Positions 1 to 5,162 of a stretch of 6,286 bases of DNA are shown piece by piece (position 1 is the stretch's first letter; the number at the start of each line of letters is the position of its first letter). The position numbers and the translations under genes are program-made. Under the pieces are notes generated by a model. That model was not told the origin of the DNA and made no database searches. It worked only from the letters and a program-made list of their open reading frames with translations. Source of the stretch: Planctomycetota bacterium (GTDB lineage Bacteria; Planctomycetota; UBA1135; UBA2386); assembly GCA_020425885.1 (NCBI GenBank), contig JAGQRA010000880.1, positions 1 to 6,286 of the forward strand, given 5' to 3'.

Positions 1-1
1 G

Positions 2-1135
2 CCGGGCGCGTACGACATCTACCTGCAGGACTGGCCGAGCTGGCTCGCCAACGGCTCGCTCGATCTCGTCTATCCACAGGTCTACCGCACGACGGTGTCG
101 GCCTACACCACCACGCTCGATCAGCAGCTCTCCTACCTGACCGCAGCGCAGCGAGCCAAGGTGGCGCCGGGCATCCGCGCGATCTCGGGCACGCCGCCGA
201 GCGAAGTGCTCGGCATGGTCGCCGCCGATCGCGCGCGGTCGCTGGCCGGGCACGTGTTCTGGTACGAGGCGCAGATCTACGACGACCTGCCGGGGCTCAC
301 CGCGAACTACTTCCAGGTGCCGGCCACGGTGCCGCAGCGTCCGGTCGACTTCCGGCCGCCGCCGGTCGACCGTGAGGAGAACGATCCTGGTACGACTGTC
401 ACGGGGTTCCTGATCCTCGCGGTGCCGAACAGCCACGGCGGCCTCGCGGCGATCGCGCCGCCGACGGCGGCGGCGACCGACCAGGTGCGGTTCGCCCTGC
501 CGGTGCCGAACGCGGGCCTCTACCGCGTGCAGGTCCACGTGCCGTCGGGCGGGGGCTATGCCGCGGCGATCCCGCACCGCGTCGAGCACGCGGCGGGGAC
601 CTCGCTGGCTCCCGTCGATGCGGCGGCGACGGGCGCCGGCGGGTGGCACGAACTCGGCACCTACTGGTTCGCCGGCGGTACGGCTCACGTCGAGGTCGGC
701 GCGGTGCCCGGCGTGGTGACCGTCGCGGATGCCGTGAGCCTGTTGCCGTCGCGCTTCAGGTCAGGGGCGATGACGACCGTCGGCGCCGGCACGGTCGGCA
801 GTGCCGGTACGGCCGAGTTGGCGCTGGCAGGACGCGCCTGCCTCGGCGGCGAACTGCAGCTGCAGGCGGGCTCGCTCGCTGCCGCTGCGCCGCTGGCCTT
901 CGTGCTCGGCTTCCTGCCCGCGGCGACGCCGATGTTCGGCGGCACGCTCACGCTCGCCCCGGTCGGGTCGACGTTCGCGTTGGCCGGACCGACCGGCCGC
1001 GCGGCGTGGATGGTTCCGTTACCGTTCGTGCCCGCGCTCCATGGACTCGCGGTGCGGGCGCAGGCGCTCGGGCTCGATGCAACGGCGACCGGCGGCGTCG
1101 TGCTGACGAACGGCGTCGCGACCAGCCTGCCGTGA
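2..1135 (+). CDS. GHL10 (DUF187) glycosidase-like protein with golvesin/Xly-like and planctomycete-type C-terminal domains, 5' partial
   Basis: The frame is open from base 2, so the start and most of the barrel lie outside the window; the TGA stop is at 1133-1135. The GTG at 95 is internal, because the residues before it (YLQDW, then YPQVY at visible residues 24-28) are conserved family sequence. Visible residues 1 to about 112 match the C-terminal part of a GHL10 TIM barrel. They align with the second GHL10 gene at 5163 (YLQDW/YLQDQ, YPQVY/HPQAY, LAGHVFWYE/LAGEVWFFHE). Residues of about 130-250 resemble a golvesin/Xly-type domain: a strand with YRVQVHVP, an HRVEHAAG strand, GGWHELGTYWFAGG, and a closing VTVADAVSLLPS. 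Residues of about 273-377 form a small Gly/Ala/Leu-rich beta module ending in VLTNGVATSLP, like the end of the secreted protein at 2012-3427. Family knowledge suggests a secreted glycan-active enzyme, but the catalytic residues lie outside the window and the substrate is unknown. It is convergent with msrA. Confidence 0.85.
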   Translation, partial: PGAYDIYLQDWPSWLANGSLDLVYPQVYRTTVSAYTTTLDQQLSYLTAAQRAKVAPGIRAISGTPPSEVLGMVAADRARSLAGHVFWYEAQIYDDLPGLTANYFQVPATVPQRPVDFRPPPVDREENDPGTTVTGFLILAVPNSHGGLAAIAPPTAAATDQVRFALPVPNAGLYRVQVHVPSGGGYAAAIPHRVEHAAGTSLAPVDAAATGAGGWHELGTYWFAGGTAHVEVGAVPGVVTVADAVSLLPSRFRSGAMTTVGAGTVGSAGTAELALAGRACLGGELQLQAGSLAAAAPLAFVLGFLPAATPMFGGTLTLAPVGSTFALAGPTGRAAWMVPLPFVPALHGLAVRAQALGLDATATGGVVLTNGVATSLP

Positions 1136-1138
1136 TCG

Positions 1139-1155
1139 CCGGGGCGAACGCCCGG
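1139..1155. terminator. Hairpin between convergent stops, possible bidirectional terminator
   Basis: CCGGG and CCCGG form a 5-bp stem around GCGAACG. The hairpin sits 4 nt after the stop of the plus-strand gene and 9 nt before the stop of the minus-strand msrA. The position suits a bidirectional terminator, but there is no T-run on either side, so the call rests on symmetry and location only. Confidence 0.3.
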
Positions 1156-1163
1156 TAGCCGGC

Positions 1164-1931
1164 TCAGGGGCGCCTGCGCACGCCGGCGAGTGAGCCGTTG
1201 CCGAGCGCTTCGAAACCCAGCTCGGCGACGGCGGTCTGCAGGTCGCGGAAGCCGAGGTCGCCGGCCGCATACGCGTTCAGCTTGGCGGTGAGCGGCGACT
1301 CGCGGAACTCGGCCTCGGTGGCGAACAGCGGCCGCAGCTGCGCCATGATCTCGCGTTGTTGCCGCAGTGCGTACTTCTGGTGGTAGTCCTCTGCGACCCA
1401 GAACTTCGTGAACGGCACGACCTCGGTCCGTAGCACGCGCACCTCCGCCTCGCGCACCTTCGCTGCGCTGGCTTTCGCGGCGCGCTCCTGGGCGTCATCG
1501 GCGAAGAACAGGATCGCCTGATACTGTCGCGACCACGCGCGGCCGCAAGGCTCGTGGTTCTGCCAGAAGAACTCGAGCAGCCTTTCGTACGAGATCACCG
1601 TCGGATCGAAGTCGAGCTGCAGCGCTTCGGTGTGGTCGCCGATCGACCGATAGGTCGGACTCTCCGTCGTGCCGCCGGCGTAGCCGACGCGCGTGCGCAC
1701 GACCCCCGGCAGACTCGCGAACTGCGAGTCGGGCCCCCAGAATCAACCGAGCGCGAACGTCGCGGTCTGCAACGTCGCGGTCGGTCGGGTCGGGGCTGTC
1801 GTCGAGGTCGCGGGAGTCGGCTGGGCAGTCATCGCCGTGATGGTAGCGTCAGGTACCTGGAAGTCGCTGCGGTGGCCGGTGCCGCAGGCGGCGAGCGCGA
1901 GCAGCAATACGGCCGAACGGGACGTGATCAT
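1164..1931 (-). CDS. msrA: Selenocysteine-containing peptide-methionine (S)-S-oxide reductase MsrA, lipoprotein (in-frame TGA = Sec63)
   Basis: MsrA reduces the S-epimer of methionine sulfoxide in proteins. The active site normally reads GCFWG, with Cys attacking the sulfoxide. Here the frame from ATG 1931 reads to G62, then TGA at 1745-1743, then FWGPDSQF, so the stop codon occupies exactly the catalytic Cys position. The frame then runs on to a TGA stop at 1166-1164, giving 255 residues counting Sec. Order of parts: lipoprotein signal with lipobox LAAC (Cys16); Thr/Ala/Pro-rich linker of about 28-57; ATFALG-U-FWGP at 57-67; GYAGG 83-87; GDHTE 98-102 with the probable catalytic Glu102; HEPC with Cys129; RQY at 135-137; AEDYHQKY near the C-terminal third. 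The only Cys residues are 16 and 129. A SECIS-like hairpin follows the TGA. No clear Shine-Dalgarno is seen; GGTGG abuts the ATG. Both halves look intact and share base composition, which argues against decay. The alternative is a single-base TGC/TGT to TGA sequencing error or a fresh nonsense mutation. The selA/B/C/D genes are not in the window. Confidence 0.85.
1712..1730 (-). promoter_or_regulatory. Bacterial SECIS-like hairpin in msrA
   Basis: In the mRNA GACUCGC-AGUUC-GCGAGUC forms a perfect 7-bp stem with a 5-nt loop. There are 19 nt between the UGA and the first loop base, and G is the second loop base. These features fit the general bacterial SECIS description: a small apical loop with a G in its first two positions, roughly 16-37 nt downstream of UGA, inside the coding sequence. 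A lower stem of GGC (1735-1733) with GCC (1710-1708) is possible across a CC/U internal loop. SelB would bind it to deliver Sec-tRNA. The same bases also encode conserved-looking protein sequence (D-S-Q-F-A-S-L). Confidence 0.75.
1743..1745 (-). other. Recoded UGA (selenocysteine codon 63 of msrA)
   Basis: On the minus strand the codons are GGT, TGA, TTC, TGG, GGG, CCC, which read G-U-F-W-G-P. The position is that of the nucleophilic Cys in the MsrA GCFWG motif. Recoding is inferred from the motif on both sides in one frame and from the hairpin that follows; it has not been shown experimentally. Confidence 0.8.
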
Positions 1932-1937
1932 GCCACC

Positions 1938-1966
1938 ATGATAGGGTCGTCGCCGTCGCGAGTTCC
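1938..1966 (-). promoter_or_regulatory. Possible msrA promoter giving a leaderless or near-leaderless mRNA
   Basis: On the minus strand GGAACT (1966-1961) is followed after 17 bp by TATCAT (1943-1938), a 5-of-6 match to TATAAT. Transcription would begin at or next to the ATG at 1931. GGAACT is a poor sigma-70 -35 box but resembles the GGAAC type used by ECF sigma factors, which would suit a stress-repair gene. This is a pattern match only. Confidence 0.25.
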
Positions 1967-1988
1967 CACTGAGTACGCTTGCCCGCAT

Positions 1989-2001
1989 GCCGCGTTGCGG
2001 C
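1989..2001 (-). terminator. Hairpin downstream of the secreted propeller-like gene
   Basis: GCCGC-AAC-GCGGC on the minus strand forms a 5-bp GC stem beginning 10 nt after the stop at 2012-2014 and lying upstream of msrA. No T-run follows, so it could be a weak terminator or simply an mRNA 3' structure. Confidence 0.3.
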
Positions 2002-2011
2002 GTCGGAGGGC

Positions 2012-3427
2012 TCAGAAGGTCTCGAGGTAGAGACGCAGCCCGTTGCTCGTCAGGGTCGACGCGCCGTCGATGACGGCGGACTGCACCACGATCTTGACGC
2101 CGGCGAAGGCCGGGACGTTCGGGTAGGTCTGCGGCAGCTGCACGCTCGTGGCGCCGAGCGGCACGAAGGTCGACGCCGCCAGCGGCACCAGGTACTGCGA
2201 GCACCCGGGCGCGCCGGCGATCGGCAGCCCGGACGGGATCGACGTCAGGCCGAACGCGAAGGCGCCGATGGCGGCCGTCGTGGGAATGTTGTCGCAGCTG
2301 AGCTGGATCGTTGACGGCAGGATCGGCGCGCCGGTGGCGCTCAGCGACAGCTCGGGCGAGCCGCAACCGACCCCGTAGCCCAGGGCCGAAGCCGGCGGCT
2401 GCACCGTGACCGTGAAGGCCTGGATGCCCTGGTTGGTGGCCATCGCGTAGAGCGTCGCGGTGTTGCCGCTGATCGCGCCCCAGGTCACCGAACCGGTGCC
2501 GTTGGCGTTGCTCGACAGCGTGCCGCTGGTGGCGTTGGCGGTCGCCAGCAGGATCGGGGTGGCCGGGTTGGTGATCTCGAAGACCGACACGTTCGAGGAG
2601 TTGGAGTCGATCACCGCGAGCACGGGCGTGCCGCCGATGACGGCGTAGTCGAGTGCACGCTGCGCGGCCCCGCCGAGCGGGATACCGGCCGCGACGGTGG
2701 CCGTGGTGCCGTTGAACGAGGTGTAGAGCGCCTGCGCACCCTGGTTGCCGATCACCGTGGTGGCGTCGACGAACGTGATCGACAGGCGATAGTCGTTGGA
2801 GTTGACGTTGGTGCCCGGGATCGACAGATAGGCCATGCTGGCATTCGTGCCGTCGAGCGCGCCCTCGACGAAGTTGCTGTTGGTGGCGGTCGAAGAGGCG
2901 CTCGAACCGGCCGCGGCGAAGCGCGTGCCCGAGCCGCTGCCGCGGACCGCGAACGAATCGCCGGTGCGGGCGACGCCGGACGGCGCGTCGTAGGCGACGG
3001 TCGGCGGCGTGCTCATGCCGCTGGCCTCGTCGTTCCAGCGGTAGACCTTGAAGTTCGAAGTCGCCGACGTGCTCAGGTTGCCGACGTAGATCGCGCCGTC
3101 ATCGGCGACGCCGACCATGTTGAGGCTGTAGGTGCCGCCGGAGATCCCGGTCGGATCGAGGCCGCCGAGGTCGGCGCCGGTGCTGCCGCTGAGAACGCGG
3201 ATGTGATTACCGCCGGCGCGGCTGACCAGCACGAGGTTGCCGGTGACCGGGTTGAAGGAGAGGCCGCGTTCGGTGTGACCGGTGTTCAGGTACGCGCTCG
3301 AGCCGGGCGCGGCCCAGCCGCCGGTGCCGAACGTTGCCAGGGGAGTCATCACGGTCTGCGCCATGCAGACGCCGGAGAACAGCGGAGCGGCAATCGTCGC
3401 CGCCAACAGGATCGTGGATCGGGTCAT
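2012..3427 (-). CDS. Secreted beta-propeller-like protein (DUF4623-like) with planctomycete-type C-terminal module
   Basis: The protein has 471 residues. The first 23 are a signal peptide: Arg3, a hydrophobic core, and probable cleavage after CMA before Gln24. The -1 residue of the GVC site is wrong for a lipobox. Residues of about 35-345 carry repeated beta-strand units with motifs such as TERGLSFNPVTGNLVLVSRAGG, GVADDGAIYVGNL and FKVYRW, typical of propeller-like proteins and close to what I recall of DUF4623 proteins. The family name is given from memory. The middle (about 165-185) is rich in Ser, Ala, Thr and Asn. Residues 351-471 are a separate module with Cys355, Cys378 and Cys409 and the ending SNGLRLYLETF, shared in style with the end of the gene at 2-1135. 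No enzymatic motif is visible; a binding or surface role is possible. No Shine-Dalgarno precedes the ATG at 3427. It is 80 bp upstream of msrA and probably transcribed separately. Confidence 0.85.
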   Translation of the reverse strand: MTRSTILLAATIAAPLFSGVCMAQTVMTPLATFGTGGWAAPGSSAYLNTGHTERGLSFNPVTGNLVLVSRAGGNHIRVLSGSTGADLGGLDPTGISGGTYSLNMVGVADDGAIYVGNLSTSATSNFKVYRWNDEASGMSTPPTVAYDAPSGVARTGDSFAVRGSGSGTRFAAAGSSASSTATNSNFVEGALDGTNASMAYLSIPGTNVNSNDYRLSITFVDATTVIGNQGAQALYTSFNGTTATVAAGIPLGGAAQRALDYAVIGGTPVLAVIDSNSSNVSVFEITNPATPILLATANATSGTLSSNANGTGSVTWGAISGNTATLYAMATNQGIQAFTVTVQPPASALGYGVGCGSPELSLSATGAPILPSTIQLSCDNIPTTAAIGAFAFGLTSIPSGLPIAGAPGCSQYLVPLAASTFVPLGATSVQLPQTYPNVPAFAGVKIVVQSAVIDGASTLTSNGLRLYLETF

Positions 3428-3458
3428 GGTGTGATATCGAGGTTCGGTGTCGAGGTGT
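3428..3458. repeat. Short direct repeats upstream of the secreted protein gene
   Basis: GGTGT occurs three times (3428-3432, 3446-3450, 3454-3458) and TCGAGGT twice (3437-3443, 3450-3456) immediately upstream of the start at 3427. On the coding strand these read ACACC and ACCTCGA. They could be an operator or chance in a GC-rich leader. Confidence 0.3.
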
Positions 3459-3479
3459 GCTGGAGCAGCAGGCTCCGGC
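3459..3479. other. Hairpin in the 162-bp gap between two minus-strand genes
   Basis: GGAGC-AGCAG-GCTCC (3462-3476) is a perfect 5-bp stem, extendable by two more pairs across one mismatch on the minus strand. It lies in the leader of the secreted protein gene and downstream of the oxidoreductase. There is no T-run. Terminator or leader structure are both possible. Confidence 0.25.
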
Positions 3480-3502
3480 TGGCAGGATTCTGCGAATGGA
3501 AC

Positions 3503-3526
3503 GCGCGAGGTCCAGAGCCTCGTCGC
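3503..3526 (-). terminator. Hairpin downstream of the FAD oxidoreductase gene
   Basis: On the minus strand GCG-(A)-CGAGG, a 7-nt loop, and CCTCG-CGC form an 8-bp stem with one bulged A, starting about 63 nt after the stop at 3590-3592. It may end the oxidoreductase transcript, but it has no T-run. Confidence 0.3.
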
Positions 3527-3589
3527 AGGTCATGGACCGCTTCCGCGTCGCCGCAACGAAATGGCATGGCGGTGGCACAGCAACAACAG

Positions 3590-5068
3590 TCAGCCGCCGA
3601 GCAGCTTCAACTGGCGGGCCGCGAACTCGGGCGCGTTCGGCGGTGTCGACCGATCCGGCACTATCTGGCAGCCCTCGGCCAGCAGGTGATGCTGCAGCGC
3701 GCGGACGTCGACCACTCGCGGTTCGACCCCGGCGGCCGCGGCGAGTGCGGCGGCCGCGCCGGCGGCCTGGCCGATCAGCATCGCCACCGGTTGCAGCCGC
3801 GCGCAGCCGTTGACGATGTGCGTCGAGCCGATCGACTTCTCGGCACACAGCAGGCCGTCGACCATGCGCGGCACGAGCGCCGAATAGGGAACCTGGAAGG
3901 GTGCGTTCTTCGGGTAGCACTCGCCGAGCCGGCGGTCGGGCGGGAGGTGCTCGGTGCTGTGGTGGTGGTCCAGGTAGTAGTCGCCGACGGCGATCCCGTC
4001 GGCGAGCAGCGGTGGGCGCTCGGCGCCGGCGGCCGGAACGACGTCCTGCTCGCGGAAGTCACGCACGGCGATCACGCGCCGGCACTCGCGCACGTACGGG
4101 ATCAGCGGCAGCCCGTCGGCGGTCGGATAGACATCGGCGGCCAGGCCCCACTCGGGGTGGGCGAGGTCGTGCTGCATGAAGTGCACGAACGCGAGCGTGC
4201 GGCGCCGGGCGGCAGCGATCGTCGCGGCGCGTTCGGCGGCCGTGCCGAACAGGCCGAGTGCCGGGTGGTCGTTGCTGTGGAACGGCCAGTTCAGCATGAA
4301 CAGCCCGTTCGGCAGCAAACCGTAGCCGAGGAAGCTCGCCCAGTCGTGCAGCGCGTGGTTGAGCAGCTCCGGGTCGGGAGTCGAACAGCGATCGGCGACG
4401 GCGCAGTCGAAGAGCCCGGGGTCGTGGTCTGCTGGCCGCGGCACGGGCCTGGCCGCGCCGTCATGGCGCCGCAGCGTCGCGACCATGGTGATGTCCTGCA
4501 GTTCGAGGTCGGCGGCGGCCGGCGCGTCGGGTTCGCCGGTCTCGGTGCGCGCCTCGCGGCCGAGACGGAACGGCACATCGCCGTGGGCCAGGACGTCGCC
4601 GTACTCGGTGGCCTCGATCGTGACCCGCGCGCGGACCTCGAGCGAACGATCGCCACAGCGGAAGCGGGCGCCGTCGATGCGGTCACCGGTCCGCAACACG
4701 GCTTCGAGTTCGGCGCCGTGGACCACCCGGGCCCCGCTGCGGCCGACCTCGCGCGCCAGCCAGGCGGCCGCGACCTGTGGCTCGAAGCAGGTGTTCGAGA
4801 CCCAGCCCGTGCGCACGTTGGCAGCGCCGCCGTAGTGGGCCTCGATCGCGGCGCGGAACCGGCCGAAGAGGCCGCCGCCGAGCGCGCCCTCGTTGCCGTC
4901 GATCGCGCTGACGCCGGCGGCCGTGATCATGCCGCCGAGCCAGGGGGTGGGTTCGGCGACGAGCGTCGAGGCGCCCATCCGGGATGCCTGCCAGGCGGCC
5001 GCGGCACCCGAGCAGCCGCCGCCGACGACGAGGACATCGACCTCACAACGCTCGATCTCGCTGGTCAT
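3590..5068 (-). CDS. FAD-dependent oxidoreductase (FAD_oxidored type)
   Basis: The protein has 492 residues from ATG 5068 to TGA 3592-3590. This start is chosen because the dinucleotide-binding strand follows directly: DVLVVGGGCSG (residues 11-21) is the GxGxxG Rossmann motif, and Glu39 is the usual ribose-binding acid. WLGGM follows at 43-47 and ATEYGDVL at 153-160. The second FAD-contact segment near the C terminus is DGLLCAEKSIGSTHIVNGCARLQP through IGQAAGAAAALA (about 404-444). Together these match the FAD_oxidored family, some members of which are annotated as xanthan lyase or carry a golvesin/Xly domain. A His-rich patch, DYYLDHHH (363-370), may face the active site. No signal peptide is seen, so it is probably cytoplasmic. 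Substrate unknown; an oxidation of a sugar-derived compound is a guess from the GHL10 neighbours. The frame stays open upstream to 5374, but that extension would overlap the divergent GHL10 gene and carries no family sequence. Confidence 0.88.
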   Translation of the reverse strand: MTSEIERCEVDVLVVGGGCSGAAAAWQASRMGASTLVAEPTPWLGGMITAAGVSAIDGNEGALGGGLFGRFRAAIEAHYGGAANVRTGWVSNTCFEPQVAAAWLAREVGRSGARVVHGAELEAVLRTGDRIDGARFRCGDRSLEVRARVTIEATEYGDVLAHGDVPFRLGREARTETGEPDAPAAADLELQDITMVATLRRHDGAARPVPRPADHDPGLFDCAVADRCSTPDPELLNHALHDWASFLGYGLLPNGLFMLNWPFHSNDHPALGLFGTAAERAATIAAARRRTLAFVHFMQHDLAHPEWGLAADVYPTADGLPLIPYVRECRRVIAVRDFREQDVVPAAGAERPPLLADGIAVGDYYLDHHHSTEHLPPDRRLGECYPKNAPFQVPYSALVPRMVDGLLCAEKSIGSTHIVNGCARLQPVAMLIGQAAGAAAALAAAAGVEPRVVDVRALQHHLLAEGCQIVPDRSTPPNAPEFAARQLKLLGG

Positions 5069-5162
5069 GTCGGGTCGGATGGTAGCGGAGGGTGCAGGCT
5101 CGGAGCTACATGGCGGCACCGGTTGCTCGCGTCGTCTGGGCCCGTTGGCGATAGTGACGCGC
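5069..5162. promoter_or_regulatory. Divergent intergenic region between oxidoreductase and GHL10 lipoprotein
   Basis: This 94-bp gap must hold the start signals for both flanking genes. GATAGT at 5150-5155 is a weak -10-like box for the plus-strand gene and would give an almost leaderless mRNA. No convincing -35 box or Shine-Dalgarno is visible for either gene. Confidence 0.35.

Noticed and set aside
1164..1700. A 178-aa MsrA starting at GTG 1700
   Set aside because: This start would leave out the active-site motif. The frame upstream continues with FWGPDSQF and LPGVV, which are family sequence, so the GTG is internal (residue 78).
1164..1931. msrA as a pseudogene with a nonsense mutation
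   Set aside because: It cannot be fully excluded from one sequence. Both halves are otherwise intact, the TGA sits on the catalytic codon, and a SECIS-like hairpin follows, so recoding is the better reading.
1743..2366. A 207-aa minus-strand ORF ending at the TGA
   Set aside because: Only its last 62 codons are real (the N terminus of msrA). The rest is an Arg-rich shadow of the secreted protein gene.
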